64,000 nucleotides of DNA from Blumeriella jaapii (GCA_009599575.1 VWND01000075.1:186001-250000); one strand, 5' to 3'. Counted from the first letter of the stretch, positions 37,984 through 49,452 are shown. Program-made: numbers and translations. The notes: generated from the sequence alone by a model not told the origin.

Positions 37984-38944
37984 ATGAGATTTCTTTGTCT
38001 CCCGGGTGCGTATGGTAGCGCCAAGGTAAAAATGACTTTCCCAAATTGAATGGTTCTTTTCTCACTCCGTACAGAACTTCAAAGTCCAATTAGGTATTTG
38101 CGGCAAGCTCATCGCTAAGTCTCTGAGCTGACCGAGTCTTGAAGCCCCTTTCTGCAAGGAGCTTGCTTCCAATGGCAAAGTTGAGTTCTTCTTCACGCAG
38201 GGCGAGAACCTGTGCACACCACCAAATGGCTTTCACGATTACTGTGAGTCCTCCATTATGTGACGGTCTTGAAGCCATAAGCGAGAAACTACCACTTGTG
38301 TCGTCCACTTTGTTTACTCGGCTGCTGCGTCCACCGGAAAGCGCTTGCTAACCCGAAATCAGTTGGGCCAGGTCCCCACTACCGCTTCATTGAGTACGAC
38401 GGGATAGATCAGAACGACGTCCTGGAGCGCGTGCGAGACTTCCCAGAAGGTCAAAACCCCGAGGATGTCCTCAGAGAACTGTTGCCTGAAGGTGACAGCA
38501 AAATCCGTACTTCCGTCCGGGCCGCTCTGGACGCCATCTATGCAACCATGGATAAATACGGTCCGTTCGACGGCATCTGCGCATATTCTGAAGGCACCGT
38601 GGCCGGTAGCACTCTAATAATGGACGAACGGCGCCGTTACAGAGAAGAGGGCCGGCCGAGGATGATTAAACGCGCCGTGTTTTTCGCTGGCTGGCCCCCG
38701 CTGGATTTAGAGAATGATCAGATGCTATTATCTGATATTAGCGATGAGGTTGTAGACGTGCCTACATTGCATTGCGTTGGGGCCGATGACCCGTACCTAC
38801 ATGGAGCGATCGCACTGTAACGTCTGCGACCAGGATGAAGCGATCTTGTTCGATCATGGGAAGGGACATACCATCCCGAGGGATGCGCAGACCTTGAAGG
38901 AGTTAGGGGAGGCGGTTAGAAGTTTGGGAGAGGCGACCTTCTAG
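37984..38944 (+). pseudogene. FSH1/LovG-like serine hydrolase, frameshifted before the catalytic His
   Basis: Exons 37984-38025, 38075-38093, 38145-38243 and 38363-38820 give a 205-aa product. The fold is the FSH1 (DUF341) alpha/beta hydrolase family: MRFLCLPGAYGSAK-NFKVQL at the start, FFFTQGE, nucleophile Ser in AYSEGT, FFAGWPP, and Asp in VGADDPY. Translation meets TAA at 38818-38820. In a different phase just downstream, coding continues NVCDQDEAILFDHGKGHTIP up to a stop at 38942-38944, which contains the expected catalytic His. About two bases seem missing at 38817-38820. LovG, a relative, releases the product of the HR-PKS LovB; this gene sits next to a PKS lacking a release domain. It is a real pseudogene or a sequencing error; I cannot tell which. 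Confidence 0.85.
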
Positions 38945-39405
38945 AGCTGCAAATGTCAACGGAGCTGAGGAGATTCATGTCGCGGGCTACATCGATAGAT
39001 CGATAGAAGTGTTCACAAATCTCATCTCCCACAACCACTGGCCAAGGTCCTGCTGCTGCTGAATTGATGTCTCGCTGGTTCCCGAAGCGTCGACACAACT
39101 TTGGGCGTTGGTGTTTCGCACCGTAAGTATTCTTTGCTTTGTTATGTGTACAGTACTATACAGATATACACCAGCAAATGCTTGGCCGGACTTAAACGCG
39201 GGTCAACTTTAATCCAACGGAGACACGTTACGCCGCTAAGCGAACACATCAGCCGCGATTGGGAACGTCCAGAAAGCGCCAGCATCACGCTCATGATACT
39301 CCAGCGTCACCACATCTCGATTTCCCACTACGCAATAGCCAGATCTCGTTCACTGTGTTGGAGCGTTACATCGGCCCAGCGTCAGATGCTTCCAAGCCAT
39401 TCCTG

Positions 39406-41922
39406 ATGTCCCGGCGGACCCTGGGCCCTGAGCTCCCCCTCACGGAGGATGCAGTGGTTAAGACGTCCGAGACCACGAGGGATGCCTCGTGCCGGTCGAG
39501 GAACGACAAGAGATGGAATCTCCACAAGGATGAGATCAGGAGAATCTACATCGAGGAGGATCGCACGCTCCAGGTCACGATGAAGATCATCGAGGACAAG
39601 TATGGCTTCAAAGCAAGGTACGACCCATCACCAGTCTTACGGCAAATCACTAGTCGACGCTAGGTCAATACTGACTGGATGAACCCTTCAGTCCAAGGAA
39701 GTGGAAGATGAAGCTCAAAGAATGGAATTTTGAGAAGTACTTTTCCGCGGCAATTATGAGCTTTGCCGTTGCCAAGACAGAGAAGAGGAAGAATGAAGAA
39801 GGCAAGGACACGATATTCTATCATGGCGACTCGATCATCCCGTCGGAAAAGATAGAACACTTCAAGAGGAGAAAAATGTCAAACAAAGCGCGGATCTCGA
39901 GTCCGGATCCTGGTAAGACACGGATCTTCACAAGAAAAATGCTAGAACCTAACTTTCACCAGGCACGCCAAGAGATATAAGCTATTGTACTCCAGGCCCG
40001 GAGCGATCCCCATCCCCCGTTCCTGAAGAGCTCTCAGATCACCGGTCGATGACGGGAAATCAAAGGAGTGTCACTCCAGTTACAGATCAGAACGTGACGC
40101 CAAGACTAGAGCGCGCTGTCCCCCAGATGATGGGACACAGGATGCCTCGCTATCCCCCTCCCATGGACTACGAATCGAGAATTGAAGATGTGACCGAGGA
40201 TGCTGAAGGTGAGGAAGTAACCTCCGCACCTACCAGCTGTACCGACGAAATCCCCGTCCTCAGTCCTCTCTTGCCTCTCTCGTCGCCGAATTCGATGCCG
40301 AATCTTCAAGAGCTCTCTCAGAGTCCGCAAGCAGCTTCCTCAGACCACCACCCCTTGCCTCAAATGCAATACCTAACCATCAACCCGGTCTTCTTGGACG
40401 TCAATCACGTCGCCGATGATACTACATCCTCCAACGGCGACCAAGTGGCATATCAAATGGATCGACGGGGTTCTAGTCTACAACCGACCGATATACAGAA
40501 GGCAATAGCAAAAGATAGTAGGACAGAACCACTAGATAGTCCGGTACGCAGTGGAACGATCGACTTCCCTCGGATAATGTCCCGGCTTTCAGCTTTTGGT
40601 ATTGCCGACCAGACATCTTATCTTCGAGGCAACGACGACATGCTGCCACCTATTGATAACTCTGGAGACAAAAGAGTCTTGGACGGGACCCTAGTAGCTT
40701 TTGAAGCAAAGATGGATCTTGCTAACGGATATCGGAAGTGCGGCTTTTTACGTGATGCTGAGTCAGCATATCTTGAGGCTTTGGTCGAGTACTCTGAAAT
40801 TGCCGGCGTGGAGGGCGAGATAGCTCGATACGTTCCGGAATTCCTGGAATTTTTCAAAGCAATGGCAACACAGTCCCGCAACATGATTTGGACCAGAGTA
40901 TCTTCATATGTCGATGGTTGCTGGTAACGTGCGAAAAGGAGCTAGGCCGAGGAGCCGAAACGATGTGGACGACACATGCACTAGCTCACCTTAACTTGCA
41001 ATCCGATCGACTGGAGGACGCAGAGGATCTGTACACGAAAGCCTTTGGTGGCTTTGAGAGACTGGGAATGATCAAGGAGAGGCTAGAATGCCAGCGTTCC
41101 CTCGGCACATTGCTCTTTGGCATGGGTCGTCTCGACAAAGCAGTGCGTATGCTTGTCTCCACTCTTTGCGAATTCATGACAAATGATATGGCTGAAGAAC
41201 TTGGTCACGGCGATGAGATAGGTGATGTCCTGACGGCGCTTTCCGAGGCTTTCACCCAAGCCACGCACGACAGACACTGGAACGCGATGAAGTCCTCCGT
41301 CTCGCAACTCCAGGTCTTGCTGATCCGGCCCGAAGCGGTCTGCCGATGGTCGCAAAACATCCAACCAAAAGTTTTCCTCGAAGCCATGAAATTGGCTTCT
41401 ATTATCTCGAAAGAGGATTGGTACGACACAGCCGAGATGCTGTACTTGGTCACCGTACCCAAAATCCACGCACTGGATAACTTCATCTACGGGCGCAAGA
41501 AGGCAGATGTCTTCATCGCGTACTGCATGCAGCATCAGCGGCGAAAGGAGTGGCGGAAATGCATTCGCGACATCCTACACGCGTATAAATGTCTGATGGC
41601 CGGTGACCGGGAATCGGCCGTGCAAGAAGGGCCCGTCGACCTTCTGCGAGAAACCTGGTCCCTCATCAAGAAATCCATAGCCCAGGAGCCTAATATCACG
41701 AAAGATGCCGCAACGAGAGAGTCGATACGCAAAATCGACTTCGCGGATCAGAAACTGCTGAGTTGGAAGAAACTCCTGCTCTCTGGCCTACTGGACGACG
41801 AGAGTGAGGAGGAGGACTGGGAGAAAGACAGTTCGGCACGCGACTCCAGGTACGGCGTCACGTATAGTATCAGTGACGTGACGGGAGTAAGCTACTCCGC
41901 CTATTATCGCGAACTGCGTTAA
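39406..41922 (+). CDS. Clr5-domain protein with TPR-like C-terminal region
   Basis: Model: exons 39406-39617, 39692-39912, 39963-40897 and 40939-41922, 783 aa. The N-terminus carries a Clr5 domain: WNLHKDEIRRIYIEEDRTL, IIEDKYGFKA-SPRKWKMKLKEW. This domain is common in filamentous fungi and named after fission yeast Clr5. A Ser/Pro-rich, probably disordered stretch follows at about residues 150-350. The C-terminal part is alpha-helical with tetratricopeptide-like repeats (ALAHLNLQSDRLEDAEDLY). The third intron is problematic: two long frames overlap at 40888-40927, and a 41-nt GTATCT..AAAAG intron (or a 44-nt variant ending at 40941) joins them in frame. It could instead be a frameshift. The start is the first in-frame ATG ahead of the Clr5 domain. 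A role in regulating the adjacent PKS is only a guess. Confidence 0.75.
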
Positions 41923-42774
41923 TTGTACATTTTGCTTGGGCTGGGGCAACATGGGGCAGTTGCACATAGTTGCCTGGTGTATAAGGCAAGGCTTCGTCGC
42001 GATAGACTTCTTTCGTTCTTGATTTTTGGAATGTTGAATGTACTGGGTATTGGAGGGCCAAGAACTACCACGGGGATAAATTGCTGTGTGTTATTTAGCG
42101 TTGTTTGTGCGTCCGGGGGTTCATCTGTCACTCATTACCTGTACATACATACACTCTTTCACGCCATAGACGGGACTTTACGATCATCCAGAATTGATTA
42201 TGCAATAGAAAAGAGGCTTGGGCCAGCGACGACAGACGTGCAAGGAGGCTGGTGACGCGCTGGTTCTCGGACTCGGGGGTTTCGCCCTATCATCGTCTTT
42301 CCGCCATGCCAGAAGGGACTCCGGTGCAAGCTAGCTCTCAAGAACGTCGAAGGTCGCACATCGTGAGTCGTGCGAGACTCAGGCTCGCATTGGGGAAGAA
42401 AAAAAAATGCACTTCCTCCCATCCCGTCCCATCCCGTACTCGCGATTCAGTCCAGTCCTCACCCGGGGGCTTCCAAGAAGCCACAGACATCGTCGATCTC
42501 AGACCTGACACATGCCATTCCCCTTTCCCTCTGTTCCTTCTCCCAACGGCGCTTGTCGTGTTTCACCCAGCCATGCTCTCGTATGATCATGTTGTGATGT
42601 GTTGCACGCACGTGCTGGACACGTGATGTCCAGGATGGATGGCTTCGCGTGCGTGTGTACAGTGCTTGGTTTACTTCACTCGCAGTCTGGAGTGCCTGTT
42701 TCTGAAGAGAAAAACTTACAAGCAAATACGAGTGAGTGCGTTGCTCTGTAGTTGATTTGGCCTGTCTCACCACC

Positions 42775-42815
<41 letters not shown>

Positions 42816-43578
42816 ACCCCCCCCCCCCCTCCATCCTACCCACCCATCCACACACAGACAACTGACACACAATACCCCTCGGAAATAAATCAAAGACTGC
42901 ATAGGAAAGGCCTAGCAATATTGAGAAGCCCGGTCTGTGTGGAAGCACGCCTCTCTTGTCCTGGCGTTTTACCTTCGGCGCGGATGATGGGATGTCTGGG
43001 TGTGACTGTGTTCAAAAGGATGCAAGGGGAAAGTAACGATGTGAGATTGCATTTCATAATCCGTGGGGGTCCCGGTATTGGGCTCTATTGATCACTGCCA
43101 AACTGCGAACTAAAAGGAACAATGGGAAGAAGGCGGCTGGGGTAATTAGCGATGCAAATGCAAGTCGAGGCCGGTGCAAACAACACATCTTTGACATCCA
43201 AATACCTCACTTGAATGGGATCGAATGATTCGGATCTGAAGATTGTACAGTCAATCTTGCTGTGGGTGTAAGAGAGATGTGATTTTTGCCTGTTGTTACT
43301 GAGGCGGCTTGCTTCTGCGGCAGTTCGAAGTTTGAATTCAAGTTGAAGGGCTGTCGTACACGTTTTAACTGAGAAGAAGCTCGTGATAAGTGATAACTTC
43401 GAATTCGGAAGAAGGGTCTATGAACCCACAAAGTGACTCGATGCACAGTACAACCTAGTCGCAGGCTCGGCAAACACAAATCAATCATTACAACCCTTGC
43501 CCGTGTTTAATTTTCACATTCTGCTTTCTTTCTTTCTTCCTCCCTCCCTTTCATTTCAGACCATTAATCAATCAGCCC
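41923..43578. other. Intergenic region containing a long poly-C tract
   Basis: No gene is recognised. Apart from the poly-C tract listed separately, there are ctttctttctttc pyrimidine repeats at about 43522-43560. Open frames across the poly-C tract are only poly-Gly or poly-Pro artefacts. Confidence 0.5.
42776..42829. repeat. Poly-C homopolymer (40 C, one A, 13 C)
   Basis: An almost pure C run of 54 bases is broken by one A at 42816. Tracts like this are hard to sequence, so the length shown is uncertain. Confidence 0.95.
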
Positions 43579-44273
43579 TCAAATGAAAACCCGCTTCACC
43601 GACACCTTGCGGCAACTCGGATTCTCCGGCTCAGCACTGCCTACCGTCCAAGCCAAAGTCTGGTAGAAATATCCCACGCGTGTCAAGCACACATACCAGC
43701 GGCGGAGAAGTTGTGTCTGAAAACTGGGGGGGAAACTGTGTTGTCAAGGTAGCTGGGAACAAGTAGCCTGTCCTTACTATCGAATGCGAAATTAGCGTAG
43801 CCTTGGTCGCCCGGTTGGAAGAGAGGAACAGCGACATTCGTATCAGGGGTCGGGGCGAGGTTTAAGGAGGAGGAAACTTCGAAGTTGCCGCCCCGGAGTA
43901 GCCATGTCACCAAACCAGTGTAGCCAGTTTCCGCATTGGCAGGAGGTCCGTTCACATCGGTGTAGTTCTGTTGTGTGTGTTAGCATGTGACTTTGGTTCG
44001 AATAATGTCCTGGGGTCGAAAGGAACAAGGGGCTCAGAATGTCACAAGACATACGAAGGTGAAGATGCTAGCGGAAACAGTGCCGTTTCTGCTAACGCAG
44101 AGTGCTTCGATGGCAGCCCCCTCATGGCATGTGGTGAGGAAGGCTCCGTCGAGCCGTTTCTCGTGTGAAGAGAGGACAAGGTTGAAAGGTTTCGACTGAT
44201 TGCGGTAGTAGGGCTCGTCAGCAACAATACCCGATACAAGGGCAAGGCCAGCGGCGAGGATTGAGGCGCGCAT
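43579..44273 (-). pseudogene. Small secreted protein with a frameshift at a C7 run
   Basis: Minus-strand exon 1 is 44273-44055 and the intron is 44054-43968 (GTATGT..AACAG). Exon 1 encodes a signal peptide, MRASILAAGLALVSGIVA, followed by a Cys-containing domain with NQSKPFNLVLSSHEKRLDGAF. Exon 2 continues NYTDVNGPP through YLDNTVSPP and then loses frame at the C7 run near 43725-43731. In another phase it reads RWYVCLT, TLAWTVG and PENPSC, ending at a stop at 43579-43581. That ending resembles the C-terminus of a family of fungal secreted proteins as I remember it (WYVC..TLAW..G..PQNPSC). Exon 2 is 389 nt, one short of a multiple of three with exon 1, exactly what a one-base loss predicts. 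If intact it would be about 202 aa. An assembly error is quite possible. Confidence 0.7.
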
Positions 44274-44316
44274 GTTTGTGGATAAGAAGGTTGAACGCTG
44301 CGCTTGATAACGATGG

Positions 44317-44410
44317 TTGGTATTGGTATCGGTATTGGTATCGGTATTGGTATCGGTATTGGTATCGGTATTGGTAATGAATGGTAATGGTAATGGTATT
44401 GGTATTGGTA
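44317..44410. repeat. Hexamer tandem repeat (ggtatt/ggtatc) upstream of the secreted-protein gene
   Basis: Alternating ggtatt and ggtatc hexamers (a 12-bp unit) repeat from about 44317 to 44375 and then degrade to ggtaat copies up to 44410. They lie 45-140 bp upstream of the ATG at 44273 of the minus-strand secreted-protein gene, in its presumed promoter or leader. Confidence 0.92.
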
Positions 44411-45019
44411 GTCAGGAATTTGGTCGCAGAAAAGGTCTGGTATCGAATGGATCAACAAGTAGGCGGGTTTGATCGATGCGAGCTGTTCGAGTTGTCCACT
44501 GAATCCGGGAGGGAAATGCGCGTACCTTTATATAGTTTGAGATTGACATGAAGGGCAGGAGGTCAGTCCAAAGTGGCGAGAGGCAAGAGGCATGCATCGC
44601 GGATGCGGGGGGCGATCGACATGACGTCGCACAGGATCATCTATCTATTGACTAAGTACAGTAAGTACTTACTTCAATCTCTCTACATGTACTTGGTATT
44701 TCGCAGTTCCAAATAAAGATTTCTCGTCCGACATGGCATGAGAGCTGCCCGCATACGGCCGGGGAGAGCGAGACACGAGAAGGATTTCGGAGGCGACTTG
44801 TCTCTGAGTTACATATCCTATGCACAGTCACACCCAAGTCAGCGCCCTCAGCAAACAGATATTAGGGAGGTGGACGGTCTCAAGAGTTAAGGATCCATGG
44901 CTTGCAAACCTGCGCATGCACAGTAAGAGCTGATAGCATCTCAGGCGTTTTTGATGTGGATGCTTAGCTAGTCCTGTGGTCGCTGTCTGGCTCCCTTATG
45001 TTTCGGCAGTACAGACCTC

Positions 45020-45256
45020 TCAGAGAGTGCTCAAGATGCTTTCAAAAAGTCTTTTTCCACAATTGGCTTGGTGAGCTTGCTGCGAGGATCGTTCAGCAAA
45101 TAAGTCGGTGGAAGTCGTAACTCGGCTGGGGTCCTTCTGGTTGTACTGTACGTTGGCTTTGGTCGCTTGAGGATACACAAAGGGTATTGAATGACCATTC
45201 GAAATGACTTGGGCGGTAAGAAGAGAAGCGGTCTTGCACAAGGCAAGGATAATCAT
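45020..45256 (-). CDS. Possible small secreted protein (unrecognised)
   Basis: An open frame of 78 aa starts at the ATG at 45256. The start MIILALCKTASLLTAQVIS resembles a weak signal peptide, and the rest is polar with a single further Cys (NCGKRLFE). No family is recognised, no intron is needed, and the frame could be chance. Confidence 0.25.
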   Translation of the reverse strand: MIILALCKTASLLTAQVISNGHSIPFVYPQATKANVQYNQKDPSRVTTSTDLFAERSSQQAHQANCGKRLFESILSTL

Positions 45257-45957
45257 AGCTGTGCTCCCTCTCAACTCGTATTTGACTCAGCAGCAGCAGC
45301 CAAATGGCTTCCCGCATCCGCCTGCCCTTACAGAATGGTGGCGAGAACGCTGCCAGCCGTCACATCTCAGGCCGTCATCATCCTCGCTGTGGACGTGAGG
45401 GTTGAGCATGGTCGCAGGAGGGGGCGGAGGGCAGCGGATTTGAAAGCAATAAGCCATGGTGGATGACAAGATGGAGAGCCAAAGATACAGAAACCCGGGG
45501 GGGTTACGAAAAGCCTCAGGGTCACCTGACTATGCGGTTGCCGTTTGAGCGACTTCGATTGTAACACACCTCAGCAGAGGAGTGGATAAAAGCATGCCTA
45601 CGCAGATGTTTTACCGGTTGGAATCGACCAAAGGGTGAACCGTCAGCACAGTATCATCGGTGCTGGCTGAGATGCTACCACGTGATTGCCGATGACCAGG
45701 AAGCGAGCCAGGGATATCGTGAGTCCACGGGCGTGGGCCTTAGGTACGGTACATGGTCGAGCTGAATAGAAAGTCACTGGACATCATCCGGAGAAGCCTC
45801 GATCTTTTACAAATGGCAATTCGACCAAGCTTTGCTCCAAACCGGGAGATGTTGGACGCTTGAATCTTAGCGCCAAATTGACCAAAATAAGTTCTTGGTC
45901 TGTTATGGTTATTAAAATGAACAGAACGATTTCCTGACAGTCATGCACATCGTCGCT

Positions 45958-46686
45958 TTAGTCATCCTCATCATCGTCCGAGTCCGTCCGCAGCGTGTCA
46001 AACAATTCCTCCAAATCCGAATCCGCTTCATCACCATTATCAACATCTGACACCGGCTCCTCCTCTTCGTCCTCCTCTTCGTCCTCCTCTTCGTCTTCCT
46101 CTTCGTCTTCCTCTTCGTCTTCCTCTTCGTCTTCCGACCCTTCCTCCTGTTCGTCATCCGATTCGTCACCCGAATTTTGCATTCGCTGCAGACGCAGTGG
46201 GCTCTTCACTCCCGCGCCGAGCAAATAACCACATTTGAAACTGGTGATGGCTTCCTTGGAGTTCCCGTGGCTACCAACTTCGACAGGCGTGCCGTCACAA
46301 ACGGGGCTCCTTGGAACATAGTCAGCACTCGGATAACATCTATGGATAAACGCTACTGGAATTGCAATGCTGATGATATACTTACGTGAAGAACTCGCAG
46401 TTCAAGAGGCGATTGAGTTCGACGAATTTGACATCTTGGTTGAGGGCAGCATTCGTTGGCACTGATAGAGGTTAGAAGCGCCATAAGAAAGAGCAAGCTG
46501 AACCGAAATTGTGAACATACTGCAGTTGTTGCTCTCAGCGGCGACACGCTCGTAATACTCGCCGAGGTTTCCTCCGGCGGACGTTTGATCTCCCTCTGAA
46601 CCTCGCTTCTGAGAGGGCAGAAGAGGTGAAGCGATGGTAGCAGCGGTTATGCTACTAAGAGCAAAAAGAATGGCTGCGGGCTTCAT
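45958..46686 (-). CDS. Secreted small protein with a hyperacidic Asp/Glu tail
   Basis: Minus-strand exons 46686-46521, 46461-46386 and 46309-45958 give 197 aa. Introns of 59 and 76 nt have GTATGT/GTAAGT donors and a CTGAC-type branch site. The protein starts with a signal peptide (MKPAAILFALSSITAATIAS) followed by a Lys-Arg site (PSQKR) that fits Kex2 processing. Then comes a short domain with four Cys (SNNC, LLNCEFF, PVCDG, FKCGY). The C-terminal third is almost purely acidic: runs of Glu and Asp encoded by a GA(A/G)GA-type codon repeat at about 46060-46150, ending DSDDDEDD. I do not recognise the family. It has the size and layout of a candidate effector or a metal- or wall-binding secreted protein. 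The repeat may vary in length between strains. Confidence 0.75.
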
Positions 46687-49452
46687 AATGACATGAATGG
46701 TGAGATTGGATTTTTTGGTGGTTGTAAAAAGTGAAAGGCTATAATCGCCGTAGGAAAAGAGTAACTCGAGTGAAGAAACTACTGGTCGGAGAATTGTTCC
46801 CCAAGAGACTCTGGAAAGGGCATACTTAAGTTTCGAGAGGGATTATAAACCGGGATCCGAGCAAATCACGCAGATAAAATCACAGGCCTGGGCTCTGATG
46901 TTGGTCATGGCATGAATAGTTGTAATTCCTACCGTATGCACAGCTTTGCTTTGGGTAAGACAGACGATTTTATGCGATTACATCTTGGATATCTCGTAGG
47001 ACACCTGATATTTAGCACTCGTACGGCTAAGAAGCTGGTGCGCCATGGGTTAGGCTTACGTCAGAGTAAATTTGGCGCCAATGCAGCTTCAGCACCGTAC
47101 TCTTACACATATACACAAAATACAGTGAATTATAGAAAATCGTTCTTCGCGGATAGTCTGGCCATAACGTTTGGGGTTGCACTTACGATATATCGTTGCG
47201 GTAATTAAAAGCGTTGCGACAGCGTTGAAGAGATAATTAAGGCGCCCAGCGTATTAATAACCACCAGAAAGTAAATGAAAGAAAGCATTTGGCCGCTCGT
47301 TGTGTGCGAAAGTTTAACACTTGAACGAGCCAAGAAAGGAGTTGCGTTGAGAAATTCCAACTGCGATGTTCACGAAGTTACTCAGAGGATGCGAAAAATG
47401 AAAATTCGCAACAAGAAAAGAGCTATCCTTACGGCAATAGGAAACTCGCAAGCTCGCTTTCACAAACCCCAGGTCTCACTAAGTTGGGAAAAAGTGACGA
47501 GGAGATTCTCGGGAAGCCCGGGCGTCGGAGAAACTCCATGATTCCATGTAGGGATGGTGCTGACGATGGATCCATCCGGAGAAAACGCGTGTCACTCGAC
47601 GTTTCTCAGATGAAGGTGCTGTATCTGGTCAAAGGAGCCGGTGAACCGTGCCGACGTGTCACACGGAAGCGAGCGCACGCCCACGCTGCTCAAGCTTAGA
47701 GCCTGGAGCGTCTAGAAGCAATCAAAAGCTGGATTCAGATCCTCGGACATACTGGAATCTTGTTGATTCGGGCGGCCCGAGCTGGATCTGCAAGACGCCC
47801 CCGTGCTTGCTTCACGCCCCCTCGCTTAACTGGTTGACTGGAGATGGAGCCGAGTAAACAAAACTTCCCCTCGTCGTAGAGTCTTCGCGAACCATGCCAA
47901 ATCATCAGGTCGGTCAGCACTGCTGGGTATTGCTTCCCGCTGTGGACGGTCACCTTCGTTCCATGTCTGCTGGCTTGATTTCTTCATCAAGCGAAGAAAA
48001 CAGGGAGATCGAACCACTGATACATCATGCTTAGTTGGTAACCATAGTGCATGCCCCATTGCGCGTTTTCCCAACGCCACTCGACCACTTTACGATGCTT
48101 CAGGATTCGTGCTCGTATCGACGTCTTCTCCTCTCCTCCTCTCCTCCTCTCCCTTCCTATACTTTCTCCCAAAAGCATCAAACCCGTGCACAACCTCAAC
48201 GCAACTTCCCACCCTCCATACCCCATCCCCGACCCGCTTTTTAGATCCAAAGCATACCAAGCTCCCTCTCGGGGCCTGATACCAAGCATCTCTCTGCCCC
48301 AGGAATCTCCGGCGAGTTGAACGGCGTCGGAGCGCCCAGCCACGACGAGACCGAGAACCAGCCACGAACCCCGTGTGCAGGCTCACCGCCCACCTGGTTG
48401 GACCCCCTCTCCGCATCTGCATCTGCGTTCTCTGCTACTTCTCCTTCTGATGAGGATGACTCCGTCTCGTCATTTGACTCACCAGGCGATGCTCCACCGA
48501 CTAAAGCCACAGCCGGGCCATCTCTTCTCGAAGTCTCTTTTGGAATGTTATCGTAGACGCTCTCAACTGCTTTGCAGGCGGGAGGAGAGTCTTCGACGGG
48601 ATGTGGCATATGTTGACGATTATCTTGGGAGGCAGGCTCGAGAGTCTGGGGGATGGCATTTGGTGGAACGTTAGTAGACTAACAATCGAGAGTGAAGTCG
48701 TGGCTCGAGAAGTCCGCAAGTCTGTGTGGGCATCGCGGGCAGGACCTGGAGGACTTGGTGTTGTGAGCGGACATCTTATCCTGCCTGAGTTCCTGAACAG
48801 TGCTGTATGTGTTTCTTTCTAGAGAGATGGAAGGCTCCCTGTTTGTACTAATGTGAGAGAATGTATCGTCCTTGAAGCTTGGGAGCCCTCGGCGGCTTAT
48901 AGGTACCTAAGTAGCACTACAAACAAGCTCAGTCGTGACGCTCAGGTGTACGTGAATCATTCTTTTTCTGATTAGTCCGGAGAGAAAAACACGTAACCTG
49001 AGTCTAGTTACTTGTGATCTTTCAAGCTGATGAATCAGTTTCAGAATGGGATACAGTCGATGACTTTATTTTGGCGATGAGTGCTTGCATATCAAAGCCC
49101 TAGTTGAGGAACAGCTCTAGTCATCCAAGCCATGTGTGTACTGATTGGAGTCACAGCTTTGATTGAACTTGTGATGGTCTCGAAAAGCATTATGCTGAGA
49201 GAGAGGGAGGGGGAGAGAGACGATGATTTGACTACACATATCCCTAGGTCCTGCGGAGGTTTAAGGGATGAGCTTCTAGCTTACCCCGATGGAGGCAATT
49301 TACCACAATCTTTATCGTTGATTGGAAAAACTCTTGAATTGCTCAATCTACCCATGCTAACAACTATTTAACCTATCTCACCCTCAAAGCTTCCACACTT
49401 TCTCGTCTTTCCTCAGGATCGCTATTTCTCCCTCCAAACATGTCCCGCTTCC
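46687..49452. other. Gene-poor region
   Basis: No family is recognised. The most gene-like stretch is 48241-48609, open on both strands with Ser/Glu-rich or Ser/Pro-rich predicted peptides, but it lacks a motif or linked splice sites. A tcctcctctcc repeat occurs at about 48127-48152, and a gagagagaggg repeat at about 49196-49218. Confidence 0.45.

Noticed and set aside
42459..42948. Glycine-rich minus-strand proteins
   Set aside because: They are translations of the poly-C tract.
45995..46228. Plus-strand poly-Ser protein
   Set aside because: Antisense of the Asp/Glu repeat in the secreted-protein gene, which has signal peptide, introns and a closing stop.
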